From contig NZ_QQAR01000007.1 in assembly GCF_003350375.1 (NCBI RefSeq), positions 1-64,000 on the forward strand: a DNA stretch of 64,000 bases, read 5' to 3'. This document shows positions 8,938 through 18,171 of the stretch, one piece after another. The notes under the pieces were generated by a model, which was not told the DNA's origin, made no database searches, and saw only the letters and a program-made list of their open reading frames with translations. The translations under genes were made by a program, and so were the position numbers. The DNA is from Flavobacterium sp. AG291 (GTDB lineage Bacteria; Bacteroidota; Bacteroidia; Flavobacteriales; Flavobacteriaceae). The stretch's first letter is position 1; the number at the start of each line of letters is the position of its first letter.

Positions 8938-10149
8938 TTATCTGTTTTCGTAAAAAAAGTTATTGTCTTTTAGATGTGACAGCTGAAAATCCTGTAAAAA
9001 AGAATTCCTTAGTCTTTTTACCTCCGAAGAAACACCTATCTTCCTTTTAGTCATATAAGCTTCTTCAATCAAAAATTCATATTTCCTGGCAATGGTATTC
9101 CAGGTATACCTTCTTCTGGCTATTGAAGACATTGCGGCAGCAAGTTTAACCAGCATTTCATCATTAACAATAGATAATTGATTTACTAAATCTTGTACAG
9201 ACGAAAAATAGAGCGCTTTTCCTTCAGTAGTTGTAATATTATAAGAGACATTAAAAGCTATAACCGGTAGCTCTAAATACATAGCTTCAACCAGGGATGG
9301 ATTGGTTCCTCCTGCTGAATGCCCGTGAATATATAAACTTGCGTTTCCTCTTATCAAATCAATTTCCCTCTGGTCATAAATAGGATCGTACAAATAAAGA
9401 TTTTGGACTTCACTATATTTATCTTTCAGTTTTTTACCATACTCACTATTATTCCAGTTCCCTACGAGTACCAGATTGGTGTCTGATTTTTGCTTGAAAG
9501 CTTCTAAAACTACATGGACATTATTTTCTGGCTCAATACGACATACCTTTACCGCATAATTCTGTTTAAGAAACGAATATTTACGTATATCCTCTTCATC
9601 AGGTTTTACATTTTTTGTATGATCTGCGCCATATTCAATAACACGGCTTAGTGTTTCATAACGGATAGCTGTATAATCCTGAATGGATTCGTTATCTGAT
9701 ATGTCAATATGTGAATATCTTACAGCTATTTTTTCTGACCACCATAAATACAATTTAGCCATCAGTGGCCATTTATCCCTTTTCCATTCGATTCCATCAA
9801 TTGAAATGATTATTTTTTTATTTGTAAATAATCTCACAAAAGGCAAAATCCATGCTCCGGCCACACCAAGAATCAGTAAAACATCATTTTTAAAAATTGC
9901 ATGGATTATAGAAATAGTATCATATAATATGCTCTGAATCCCGTTAGCTTCTAAAGGAATGTATTTTAACTTAGCTCCTTTGTACGATTTTAATCGTTCT
10001 TCCTTTTTATATTTCTTTTGAGAACAATAGACCGTAAAATCATACTTATCAGATAGATTGCTCACCAAATGATCTGCAAGGGTTTCAAAACCTCCATACT
10101 TAGCCGGTAAGCCTACGGTACCAATTATGGCAATTTTACGTGTTTTCAT
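8938..10149 (-). CDS. GT4-type glycosyltransferase with DUF1972 N-terminal domain (rhamnosyltransferase-like)
   Basis: The N-terminus KIAIIGTVGLPAKYGGFETL is the hallmark of the DUF1972 glycosyltransferases, many of which are rhamnosyltransferases of capsule pathways. The C-terminal GT-B half has HSAGGTNPSLVEAMYLELP in place of the usual E-x7-E motif, as is normal for the subfamily. I place the start at the ATG at 10149 (403 residues) rather than an upstream ATG at 10185, because the extra 12 residues do not fit the family and would cover a palindrome and promoter-like sequence. It opens the third EPS unit, with a TTCCA-N5-TGGAA operator 102 bp upstream (centre to start). Acceptor and donor are unknown. 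Confidence 0.87.
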   Translation of the reverse strand: MKTRKIAIIGTVGLPAKYGGFETLADHLVSNLSDKYDFTVYCSQKKYKKEERLKSYKGAKLKYIPLEANGIQSILYDTISIIHAIFKNDVLLILGVAGAWILPFVRLFTNKKIIISIDGIEWKRDKWPLMAKLYLWWSEKIAVRYSHIDISDNESIQDYTAIRYETLSRVIEYGADHTKNVKPDEEDIRKYSFLKQNYAVKVCRIEPENNVHVVLEAFKQKSDTNLVLVGNWNNSEYGKKLKDKYSEVQNLYLYDPIYDQREIDLIRGNASLYIHGHSAGGTNPSLVEAMYLELPVIAFNVSYNITTTEGKALYFSSVQDLVNQLSIVNDEMLVKLAAAMSSIARRRYTWNTIARKYEFLIEEAYMTKRKIGVSSEVKRLRNSFLQDFQLSHLKDNNFFYENR

Positions 10150-10165
10150 AATTTTATTATTTTTC

Positions 10166-10178
10166 TGGTACAGTACCA
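10166..10178. promoter_or_regulatory. Perfect short palindrome TGGTAC-A-GTACCA in the leader of the third EPS unit
   Basis: This is a 6+6 bp perfect inverted repeat with a single central base, relatively GC-rich for its AT-rich surroundings, 17 bp upstream of the chosen start at 10149. It partly overlaps the TTTTGG element at 10176-10181. A 1-nt loop is too tight for an RNA hairpin, so a DNA-binding site is more likely. Its function is unknown. Confidence 0.3.
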
Positions 10179-10243
10179 AAATCATGCTTCAATTAAAAAC
10201 ATTTGATTTTCAGCAAGTTAAAAACATTTCCTAATGTTTAATT

Positions 10244-10258
10244 TTCCATATTTTGGAA
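10244..10258. promoter_or_regulatory. EPS palindrome, copy 3: TTCCA-TATTT-TGGAA
   Basis: This is one of three copies of TTCCA-N5-TGGAA found only in the long gaps of the EPS cluster. It is centred at 10251, 102 bp upstream of the start at 10149. On the minus strand a TTTTGG element lies 62 bp downstream. I infer a binding site for a common regulator of the EPS units. Confidence 0.55.
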
Positions 10259-10270
10259 ATAAAAACATTA

Positions 10271-11338
10271 TCAGGAAAGCAGGTTAAATGATTTTTGCTC
10301 AAAAATATCAAGATTAAAGTCCCTGCTTTTATCTTTTGCATGTTTACTCATTTCATTATATAGTTCTTTATCCTCCAAAACTCTGCAAATGGTGGCGGAT
10401 AGTAATGACAGGTTTTTACTGTCTATTAAAAAACCATTTCTACCTTCATCTACGAGTTCAGTAACACCGCCAACAGGAGGAACTATCGTTGGCAAACCAT
10501 AAGCCATCGCCTCTAAAATGGTTAGGCCAAAGGTCTCAACCCATAATTTTGTATCCGATAAATTAAGCACCATAGCAGCCTCATCGTAAAATTGATGTGT
10601 GTTAATCTGAGTAGGATAAATTAAGAGATTTACAGGTATTTCTACATTTTTAAAGTAGTCGTTAATTTCTGAAATTGATGCGTTTACAATCAACTTAAAA
10701 ACATACCCGGAATTCATTTCAGCCAACTTTAAAAACTCATTGACTCCTTTGTATGCTTTTAATGAACATATCATCAATACGATCTTTTCGTGTTTCGAAT
10801 AATTTGAAGAAACAGATGTTTTTTGAATGAATTCTTCTTCAAGAACATTATGAATAATATGTTTTCTAACATCCAATGGCTCCTGATTGGCTAAAAACTC
10901 AGAAACATATACAATATCATCAGCTGAACATCTAACAATACCAAACAAAAAGCGTTTGAATAGTAATGGCTTCATACTGGTTTCATGTATATGATAAATG
11001 ACTTTTACACCTCTTATTTTTCCGGCTAATGCTGCTCCAAATGGTAACACAGTATTTATATACAATACATCGTCTTTATTCAGAAAGAAGACTAATTTAA
11101 CGGCTAAAAGAATTTGACTTGAGAAAAGAAATATCAATCGTATCAATGGATTTTTAGCAAACTTATACCAATAGAAATGACAAATAACACTGGGCAAATC
11201 TGATAAGAACCCTTCTCGTCCGCTACAGGTAAATAAATGTAATTCAACATTTCTTTTAGCCCAGCCATTTAGCAGCTGTCTTAAAACTTTAGGGCTGCCA
11301 CTAAAATCATTTAATAAGTGTACCGCTATAACTCTCAT
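10271..11338 (-). CDS. GT4 family glycosyltransferase
   Basis: This 355-residue GT-B protein belongs to the EPS cluster. The N-terminal Rossmann half starts MRVIAVHLLNDFSGSPKVLRQLL. The C-terminal half carries the GT4 E-x7-E signature in ETFGLTILEAMAYGLPTIVP, then GGVTELVDEGRNGFLID. It should transfer one sugar from a nucleotide donor during assembly of the lipid-linked repeat unit on the inner membrane face. It overlaps the preceding glycosyltransferase by 4 bp (11335-11338) and is the last gene of the second EPS unit. The specific sugar is unknown. Confidence 0.88.
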   Translation of the reverse strand: MRVIAVHLLNDFSGSPKVLRQLLNGWAKRNVELHLFTCSGREGFLSDLPSVICHFYWYKFAKNPLIRLIFLFSSQILLAVKLVFFLNKDDVLYINTVLPFGAALAGKIRGVKVIYHIHETSMKPLLFKRFLFGIVRCSADDIVYVSEFLANQEPLDVRKHIIHNVLEEEFIQKTSVSSNYSKHEKIVLMICSLKAYKGVNEFLKLAEMNSGYVFKLIVNASISEINDYFKNVEIPVNLLIYPTQINTHQFYDEAAMVLNLSDTKLWVETFGLTILEAMAYGLPTIVPPVGGVTELVDEGRNGFLIDSKNLSLLSATICRVLEDKELYNEMSKHAKDKSRDFNLDIFEQKSFNLLS

Positions 11339-12570
11339 AATGATATGCTATTATAAATTTCTTTAAGATGCTCTCCCCTGCTATTCCAGGTAAATCGTTC
11401 ATTATATCGTTCACGCGCTTTCCTGCTCATTTTTGCCAACAAACTATTGTCATTAAACAATTTGTATAATGCATCATCAAGTCCTGAAACCGTTGCATCA
11501 TAATTTGTTTGAGGTACAATAAAACCGCATTCAGATGTTATGTATTGCCCCGGACCAATGTTGTCAAGGCAAATTACAGGTAAACCAAAGGATAATGCTT
11601 CAGCTACAACCATCCCTGCTCCTTCGTGGGATGGGAACATAAACACTGATGATTTTGCGTAGAGTTTCATTAACTCCTTACGCTCAATCCATTCAATAAT
11701 TTCAATATTATCTTTAGCAATGCTGTTATTGATCAATTGCTCATAAAATCCTTTTTCCGGTCCTGAGCCTACAAGCGTTAGTTTACAATTCCCCCTTTCT
11801 TCAAAAGGTATTCTATCTAAAAAATTGATAAAAGAACGAATGGTCAGATCAAAACCTTTGAGAGGAACAAAACGTCCGGCACTTATAATATGGAAACCTT
11901 GTGTTTCTCTACCCTCGACAGTACCGGAATAATCCTCTGAAGCTACAGATGGAAAAACAGAATAACTATTACCTTTCAGGTTAAGCTTAACAGGAACATC
12001 AGTATTCATACACCATATATGGGCCGAATTATCTTTTGTTTCTTTTAAAGCAGATGAATAATTCCAGAATATTTTTTTTACAAGCCAGGTAAGGCTATCT
12101 TTTATACTATAATTTAGGGAATAAGGCCTCAAATACATTTTTGGAATGAGCGGATGATGACCGACAGGACCCCAAACCAAAGGTTTATTTAATTTCCATA
12201 AAAAACTGGGTGTCCAGTCGTTATGAAAGTTAACATTGTGAGCAATATCAAATTTCAGTTTTTGTTTTTTTACAAAACCTACAATTCCCTTTTGCCATAA
12301 ATAAAAGTAAAGCATGGCTCCACGGCTTCCTTTTTTCCAGAAGCGCATGTAATAGGGCAAATCAAAATATAAAAATGTGATGTTAGAATATTCAGAGGCC
12401 GGATTTATAGCCATAAATTGCTCTATTGCTTCTCTGTTGTTTTCTCTTGTAACTGCTATTACTTTATTAAATCTGGCAATTTGCATTACAAAATTCCAAC
12501 CCATTGCATCTTCAGAGCCTTTATAAGGATTAACGGCATAGCAAGATGCTAAAATAATTCTATTGCTCAT
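11335..12570 (-). CDS. GT4 family glycosyltransferase
   Basis: This is a 411-residue GT-B enzyme. Visible motifs are the loop SCYAVNPYKGSEDAMGWNF near the N-terminus, GRFVPLKGFDLTI at the start of the donor-binding half, and the E-x7-E motif in HEGAGMVVAEALSFGLPVIC. It lies in the second EPS unit, overlapping the acyltransferase upstream by 11 bp and the next glycosyltransferase downstream by 4 bp, which indicates coupled translation. The tight overlaps support a shared role in one repeat-unit pathway. Donor and acceptor are unknown. Confidence 0.88.
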   Translation of the reverse strand: MSNRIILASCYAVNPYKGSEDAMGWNFVMQIARFNKVIAVTRENNREAIEQFMAINPASEYSNITFLYFDLPYYMRFWKKGSRGAMLYFYLWQKGIVGFVKKQKLKFDIAHNVNFHNDWTPSFLWKLNKPLVWGPVGHHPLIPKMYLRPYSLNYSIKDSLTWLVKKIFWNYSSALKETKDNSAHIWCMNTDVPVKLNLKGNSYSVFPSVASEDYSGTVEGRETQGFHIISAGRFVPLKGFDLTIRSFINFLDRIPFEERGNCKLTLVGSGPEKGFYEQLINNSIAKDNIEIIEWIERKELMKLYAKSSVFMFPSHEGAGMVVAEALSFGLPVICLDNIGPGQYITSECGFIVPQTNYDATVSGLDDALYKLFNDNSLLAKMSRKARERYNERFTWNSRGEHLKEIYNSISL

Positions 12571-13258
12571 GACTCCTGTTTTTTAAAATTTTAGCAGGAA
12601 CACCTCCAATTATACTATTATCCGGAAAAGATTTAGTTACCACACTTCCTGCAGCGATAACACATCCACAACCTATTTCTACACCATCAAGTATTGTAAC
12701 CTTACTGCCAATCCAGCAATTGCGACCTATTAGTATCCCTTTTCTTGAAACCCCCTGATGCCTGATAGAAATATTTAAGTCATCACAATTATGGTTTTCG
12801 GGATGACAGCTAAAGTACTGTCCTACTATACACTCATCCCCTATTTCTAAGCCACCTCCACCACCTAAATAGGCAAATTCACCAATACCTACATTATCTC
12901 CTAATACAATCTTATCACCAGGATTATTGAGCGATGTTGATACTATTATCCTGCTAAAGGCACCTATGCTTACATTATTTCCGAATCTCACACCATTAAT
13001 GCTTAATGCAGACACGGAAACATGATTTCCTAATCGTAAAAATCTGCCCCAGGTTATCCCCGATGGGTTAAAAAAACTTACCGACTTACCCAACATCATC
13101 CCTTTAGGATTTTTCAGGTAAAGGAATACAAACAACCCTCTAAATACTGCCATAAATTGTATCCGCATAAACTGTATCAGCATAGGTGTAGTGATATTTT
13201 CATCAAACCTGAAATCAGGATTTCTAAGCTGAATCAACTTCTGCATTAAAGTTTTCAT
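12560..13258 (-). CDS. Left-handed beta-helix acyltransferase (hexapeptide repeat family)
   Basis: This 232-residue protein is dominated by hexapeptide repeats (for example GDNVGIGEFAYLGGGGGLEI, then ILIGRNCWIGSKVTILDGV). The family catalytic His is probably in SCHPENHNCDD, and the C-terminus IGGVPAKILKNR is typical of sugar O-acetyltransferases using acetyl-CoA. It probably O-acetylates a sugar of the EPS repeat. It starts 1 bp after the stop of the large fusion gene and overlaps the next glycosyltransferase by 11 bp. Confidence 0.88.
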   Translation of the reverse strand: MKTLMQKLIQLRNPDFRFDENITTPMLIQFMRIQFMAVFRGLFVFLYLKNPKGMMLGKSVSFFNPSGITWGRFLRLGNHVSVSALSINGVRFGNNVSIGAFSRIIVSTSLNNPGDKIVLGDNVGIGEFAYLGGGGGLEIGDECIVGQYFSCHPENHNCDDLNISIRHQGVSRKGILIGRNCWIGSKVTILDGVEIGCGCVIAAGSVVTKSFPDNSIIGGVPAKILKNRSHEQ

Positions 13259-13259
13259 A

Positions 13260-15629
13260 TCAATGGCTTTTAATGGTTAGTAAAACATGATTTAGAGTGA
13301 TGTTAAGATCATTGTTCTCAATTACCTCATATATTTCGCTTTTGCTTTGTTTTCCAAGTTTTCCAAACAAAGAGCCATAATTATTAGTCAGTTCTTTTAT
13401 AGCGGATTCATCTAACTCTTTTTTCCTTTCTAAAATAGTCTGTGTATCAGCAAAAAGAAAGAAATTGAATTTAGGTTTAAGTAAAAACCTATAGCCAAAG
13501 AATGACAGTCCTTTTGGTAAAACAACATTGCTTCTTTTAGCATCGCCAATAAAATCAAAATAATAGCGATCATAAATTACTACATAACCTCTTAAAGTAT
13601 ATTTAATGTATACCAGAAATTGCCCTATAAAATAGTCTGTGTAGTAATATGAAAAGCGCAAAAGAGATGATAAAAAGCTGGTATTGTTCCCTTTTCTTGG
13701 TAAGCTTGACTCTACAATTCTTTTAGCTTCTTCCCTGCCTTTAAAAATTACGCTTATTATAGGCAGTACAGACGGACGATGAAGTAAAATAACTACCGGT
13801 AATCTTAATTGCTTCTCTATTAACTGGGCTACATTTTCAATTACTGTCGATTTACCTGCTCCGTCTACTCCGCTAAAAGTAACCACAAAACCTCTTCTTC
13901 TGAAGGAAGTCAGAGTATCATAAAAATATAAGACCATATTTTTCACAGCATTAAGGCCTCTGTTTTCTTTAATCTTTCTCAATTTTCTCATCAGTGCCTT
14001 TTTATCTTTCACATAATTCTGAAAATACTCATTAACAATGCTGTCATTTTTTTTATTCATGTCAACAGCCGCTTCTTCATATACTTTAAACTTTTCAGGG
14101 ATTGCAGCGTTATTAAGCGAATAGAATCCTGAAATATATTGCATGGTATCACTAACAGAAGTTGTCCTGACACCAAAATTGTTCAGATAAGCATTTTTAA
14201 GCACTTTTTTTACTTCCATGAAAACAACATTTCTTCTTTTAGGCTGCCATATAAGATCTATAGAAAGGAAAGAGCCTTCGTTTAATATCAGTTGAATCGT
14301 ATTCATAAATGACTTAGGCTTAGATACCATTTTTGTTACCAAAGAATGTTTTTCGAAGAAATTAATAAGCTTGTCATTGAGATCATTTTCTACAATAAGA
14401 TCTATATCCGAATTTATGCTTAGGTTTTCCGGATAGCCATTTAGAAATTTAACTGCTGCATAATTCTCATTTTGGATATGATCAAATAAATCCATAATCA
14501 TCAATTGTCTTGAACTTTTGCTTTCTGTCAGGAACATATTCATAGCTTCGTTCCAAACTTCAAATAACCAGTTGATCTGTATATGCCAATTTGGTTGTGA
14601 TGCATAAACTTTTAAGTAATTCATACAATTTATCAGTAAATAGAACTTTAAATATCTGTTTACTATTTCCAGGTCATATCCAAAAGCAGTATTGCAAAAA
14701 TCACCGGAGCATTGGTCTTTGATGTCTTCATAAATGTCTTTCCAGCATTTTCTATCAACCATCACACCTTGCTGAATCAGATAATGAAAATAATCAAACC
14801 CTTTAGGCCTGTCATATGTGGCCAGCTCCCAATCGTATAATGAAATTTTACCGTCACTTTCATACATGTTCCATGAAGTAAAATCGCCATGGGACAGAGA
14901 AACCCCTACAACTTCTTCGGGATCTAAACCATCGATGAGAATATTAATTTTCCTCATAAGGTTTTTAGGAATTCTTTCATCTTTAATAGTACTGAAATCT
15001 TTCCTCAAATCATTAAATAATTTCCAAGAATTAATTTTAACAATCTGGTCATTAGGGAAATTCATTTCATCTAAAGCTTTAAGGTGACCATTACCTATTT
15101 TCCCTGTCCTGATACCATTTTCTGTAACATCAGAAAGCTGAATAATATCATCCGATATTTGTTTTGATTTAGGAACTCTGAAATTTGAAAAAGCATTATT
15201 GCTTAAAATCCTGTTTTCTTTTTTTATCAGCTCCTGAGCATTATTAGTAGTAGCAATTTTGAAGAAGGAATTGTTTGTGTATAATATAGCCTTATTATTA
15301 GGCCCAACAGTTCCGGTAAATAAGGCCCATGCATCATTACAGTCAAAAAGCGTAATAGTTTCTTTGTTGTAAAAATATCTCGTTCTGCTAAATATCAGCT
15401 TTTGCAGTCTCAACGCAAAAACCATTTTTATCATAAATGCAAACAATTTAGCCCTCTTGTTTCCTACATTATAAAACTTTAGGAATAATGGTTTTTTGTT
15501 GTTAGCATTCCATACCCATCTAATACTTCCATCCGGATTTTTAATACATAAAACATCAAGGACAGAATCGTTAGTACTGTTGCTTTTACGTGATAGGGTG
15601 TATCCTATTTTATTAAATATATTTTCCAT
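13260..15629 (-). CDS. Three-domain protein: phosphotransferase-like, nucleotidyltransferase-like and thymidylate-kinase-like
   Basis: This 789-residue protein has three recognisable parts. An aminoglycoside/choline-kinase-like fold covers about 1-370, with catalytic LSHGDFTSWN (HGDF at 247-250, N254) and metal-binding YDWE (D266). A pol-beta/MNT-type nucleotidyltransferase-like domain covers about 380-500, with SDIDLIVE (407-414) and a third acidic residue in SIDLIW (456-461). A thymidylate-kinase-like P-loop domain covers about 580-789 (Walker A GVDGAGKST, 587-595; later YDRYYFDF). I chose ATG 15629, because the 36 residues upstream look untranslated and cover a promoter-like region. It opens the second EPS unit. 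The role is unknown; activating or modifying a sugar or head group with a phosphate is one possibility. Confidence 0.8.
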   Translation of the reverse strand: MENIFNKIGYTLSRKSNSTNDSVLDVLCIKNPDGSIRWVWNANNKKPLFLKFYNVGNKRAKLFAFMIKMVFALRLQKLIFSRTRYFYNKETITLFDCNDAWALFTGTVGPNNKAILYTNNSFFKIATTNNAQELIKKENRILSNNAFSNFRVPKSKQISDDIIQLSDVTENGIRTGKIGNGHLKALDEMNFPNDQIVKINSWKLFNDLRKDFSTIKDERIPKNLMRKINILIDGLDPEEVVGVSLSHGDFTSWNMYESDGKISLYDWELATYDRPKGFDYFHYLIQQGVMVDRKCWKDIYEDIKDQCSGDFCNTAFGYDLEIVNRYLKFYLLINCMNYLKVYASQPNWHIQINWLFEVWNEAMNMFLTESKSSRQLMIMDLFDHIQNENYAAVKFLNGYPENLSINSDIDLIVENDLNDKLINFFEKHSLVTKMVSKPKSFMNTIQLILNEGSFLSIDLIWQPKRRNVVFMEVKKVLKNAYLNNFGVRTTSVSDTMQYISGFYSLNNAAIPEKFKVYEEAAVDMNKKNDSIVNEYFQNYVKDKKALMRKLRKIKENRGLNAVKNMVLYFYDTLTSFRRRGFVVTFSGVDGAGKSTVIENVAQLIEKQLRLPVVILLHRPSVLPIISVIFKGREEAKRIVESSLPRKGNNTSFLSSLLRFSYYYTDYFIGQFLVYIKYTLRGYVVIYDRYYFDFIGDAKRSNVVLPKGLSFFGYRFLLKPKFNFFLFADTQTILERKKELDESAIKELTNNYGSLFGKLGKQSKSEIYEVIENNDLNITLNHVLLTIKSH

Positions 15630-15731
15630 GACATATAAATTTAATTTCAATTTTATAGAAAGGAAAATTATACCAAAACTTAAAAACCCTTTAAAATCAG
15701 GCGTTTTCAACAAACAGCAAACAATAAAATA

Positions 15732-15746
15732 TTCCAAAAAATGGAA
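15732..15746. promoter_or_regulatory. EPS palindrome, copy 2: TTCCA-AAAAA-TGGAA
   Basis: This copy lies in the 137-bp gap before the fusion gene, centred at 15739, 110 bp upstream of its start. An extra half-site TGGAA lies at 15760-15764, just outside the stop of the polymerase gene. On the minus strand a TTTTGGTA element lies 53 bp downstream. It matches the copies at 10244 and 22848. Confidence 0.55.
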
Positions 15747-15766
15747 ATTATACGATTTTTGGAAAT

Positions 15767-17056
15767 CTACAAACCCAAATCAGGCCTTCTTTTTCTTAAG
15801 TAAATTTTCTGAACAGAAGTCAAACGGGTATTATATTTAAAGGATACCGAAAAGATTATCATCTGATAAAAAAGAATACCATAATTGCTTTCACCAAATA
15901 TTCCAAATTCAGTAAATGAATTTATAAGCACCGGTATAAGCATGCCTATAAGCATAAGTTTATTTTCTTTATTTTCAGAAAAGAAGGCCCTAAAGGTAAA
16001 AATCATCTGGAAAATTGCGGTACAAAGTCCAATAAACCCAAGGTTCATTAAAACCTGCATGAAAGTATTATGGGTCATTTTTCCCGGGTAGGTATGAACA
16101 CTCTGAAAAAACTCTTTATAATCTATTCTCATATAGCCAAACCCTAATAATGGTTCTCTTGGCAGACCTTCAGTAACAAGAGCCTGCCAAAAAGGTAAAC
16201 GTCCTGTAAGGGTAAGAATTTCTTCAAGACGCTCTTTATCGCCCCCTTTTAAAATAACCTGATGTATTGCAAAAGGCACAACCAAAAGAACTCCTGCAAT
16301 AATAGCCATTTTTAAGCCCTTCCTTTTAGTTTGGTTTATATGGAAAAATATGATTAATAAAACTCCAATTAACGAAGAACGGGATCCTGTCATGAACAGG
16401 GCATAAAAAATTACAAGAATTTTTATGATAGTCCATACTTTACTCTTTTTTCTGTAAAGGTCAAAAATCAGGCAAGCAACACCTAAGCCTGCCAACATCC
16501 CAAGTTCATTAGGATTCATCATTACGCCTCCTAAACGGGCTTCTTCTCCTCCATTTGTCAACCTGAAAAAAGTATCAGGATCTACCCACATACCAATTAC
16601 AAATATGGTTTGCAAAACGAAAACAGAATTACCAAGTAAATGATAGAGACGAATTGAATGACCTTCAAAAAAATGATCCAGTACTTTTAAGCTTTTAATA
16701 AAAAAATAAGCAAATACGAGACTTTGAAAAGTCATAAACCACTGGAGCATACTGAATCCAGGATTAGTACTCCACATAAAGGATAAAAACCCCAGTGTCA
16801 GGTACAGTAAATAAAATAATGGAGAAAATATATTTTTATATCCAAGCGTATTTACTGCTCCATAATTAAGTATCTTGTAATAAATACCAATAGACGAAAG
16901 CATTAGTCCCATCCTTCCCACTACTTTTATACCTCTGGTGATTGCAACATTTTCACTCCATGTAAAAAAACAGGCAATCATAAGCAGTAAAACAATAAAC
17001 ATATAATTGTTTATTGTTTTTAAAAAAGCGTCGTGTATTTTTACATTGGTTTCCAT
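15767..17056 (-). CDS. O-antigen polymerase/ligase family membrane protein (Wzy-like)
   Basis: This 429-residue protein has about ten to twelve membrane segments. The Wzy_C region carries the family-type stretches GGVMMNPNELGMLAGLG, FMTGSRSSLIGVLLI, LTGRLPFWQAL and PGKMTHNTFMQVLMNLGFIG, the last two with the large periplasmic loop between them. Beside a Wzx-like flippase and a Wzc-like protein, polymerase (Wzy) is more likely than ligase (WaaL). Its start codon overlaps the stop of the upstream glycosyltransferase by 1 bp (TAATG). It ends the first EPS unit. Confidence 0.87.
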   Translation of the reverse strand: METNVKIHDAFLKTINNYMFIVLLLMIACFFTWSENVAITRGIKVVGRMGLMLSSIGIYYKILNYGAVNTLGYKNIFSPLFYLLYLTLGFLSFMWSTNPGFSMLQWFMTFQSLVFAYFFIKSLKVLDHFFEGHSIRLYHLLGNSVFVLQTIFVIGMWVDPDTFFRLTNGGEEARLGGVMMNPNELGMLAGLGVACLIFDLYRKKSKVWTIIKILVIFYALFMTGSRSSLIGVLLIIFFHINQTKRKGLKMAIIAGVLLVVPFAIHQVILKGGDKERLEEILTLTGRLPFWQALVTEGLPREPLLGFGYMRIDYKEFFQSVHTYPGKMTHNTFMQVLMNLGFIGLCTAIFQMIFTFRAFFSENKENKLMLIGMLIPVLINSFTEFGIFGESNYGILFYQMIIFSVSFKYNTRLTSVQKIYLRKRRPDLGL

Positions 17057-18171
17057 TACAAATGGTATAAATTATTGCGGAATTTCAATAGCAATTTTTC
17101 CCAGTTGTATTCCTCTTGTACCATTCGCATAGCATTTTGCTGCATTGCTACAAAAGCACCCGGATCATTAAAAACTTTAAACATGTGAACCATAGCAGCT
17201 TCAAGTTTATTCTCGTTCTGGGAATATATAGTCTCTCCCGCATTATAATTTGCTATTTCATGACCAATATTCGTAGTATCGGTAACAATACAGGGCTTGC
17301 CAAAACTTGCGGCTTCTATAACTGACAAGGGTAACCCTTCATTTCTTGAAGGATGTACAAAAACATCCATTTTCTGTAATAACTCGTTTTTTTCATCTCC
17401 AAATTTACTCCCATACAAAACCACATTTTTGTCAAGATGATTTTTTGAAATCAAGTACTGAAGAGTATCTCTTTCATTACTGTCACCCACTATCCATAAC
17501 TTAGAATCCGGATAGGTATAATGAAATTTTTTAAAAGCATGAAGCAAAGTATCTAGTCCCTTAGTATATATATCCAGCCTTCCGATAAAACCAAATATTA
17601 TATTTTCTTTATTTGGCTGCCTAATTTCAACAGAAGAATTGTTAACAAATCCGTAAGGCAGCAATACAACATTATCTTTTTTAAATATCTTTTTAAGCCC
17701 GTGAACTTCGCTTTTACCTATGCAATGAATACTGTCTGCCGTTTCAAGGATTCTTCTTTCGAAAAAACGGAAGTATAATGCTTTCATCATACTGCTTTTT
17801 TTCATTGCTATGGTATTATAGGCTCCGTGTGCAGTAATTACAAATTTTATGTTGTGCCTGTAGAGCAGTTTGGCTAATAAGAAATAAACGGGAATCCATC
17901 CGCCATGAAGATGAAACACTGCTTTTCCTTTTTTTTCCAGTATAGCTTCTTGCAGTTCTTTTGAAAAGAAAAAAGGAAAGGAGCTTTTTAAAAAAAGTTG
18001 GGTATCAAAATTGCGGCTGCCGTAATTTTCTTCTTTATCACTAACAATTCCCCAAACAGCAACTTTTTCACCAAATTCAGCCTGTTTGGTCGCTAACTGG
18101 TATACCACTTTATTTACACCATTCATCCTGTCCGGATTAGCTTTACCAAGAATTAAATGAATTATTTCCAT
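17056..18171 (-). CDS. GT4 family glycosyltransferase
   Basis: This 371-residue GT-B enzyme has an N-terminal half with GKANPDRMNGVNKVVYQLA and a C-terminal half with FGFIGRLDIYTKGLDTLL (nucleotide-sugar binding) and the E-x7-E motif in NEGLPLSVIEAASFGKPCIV. It overlaps the flippase gene by 10 bp and the polymerase gene by 1 bp, so it is part of the first EPS unit. It should add a sugar to the lipid-linked repeat on the cytoplasmic face. Specificity is unknown. Confidence 0.88.
   Translation of the reverse strand: MEIIHLILGKANPDRMNGVNKVVYQLATKQAEFGEKVAVWGIVSDKEENYGSRNFDTQLFLKSSFPFFFSKELQEAILEKKGKAVFHLHGGWIPVYFLLAKLLYRHNIKFVITAHGAYNTIAMKKSSMMKALYFRFFERRILETADSIHCIGKSEVHGLKKIFKKDNVVLLPYGFVNNSSVEIRQPNKENIIFGFIGRLDIYTKGLDTLLHAFKKFHYTYPDSKLWIVGDSNERDTLQYLISKNHLDKNVVLYGSKFGDEKNELLQKMDVFVHPSRNEGLPLSVIEAASFGKPCIVTDTTNIGHEIANYNAGETIYSQNENKLEAAMVHMFKVFNDPGAFVAMQQNAMRMVQEEYNWEKLLLKFRNNLYHL

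Noticed and set aside
15630..15737. N-terminal extension of the three-domain EPS protein starting at 15737
   Set aside because: The extra 36 residues look like translated intergenic sequence, cover the TTTTGG element and reach the palindrome; the ATG at 15629 gives a normal start.
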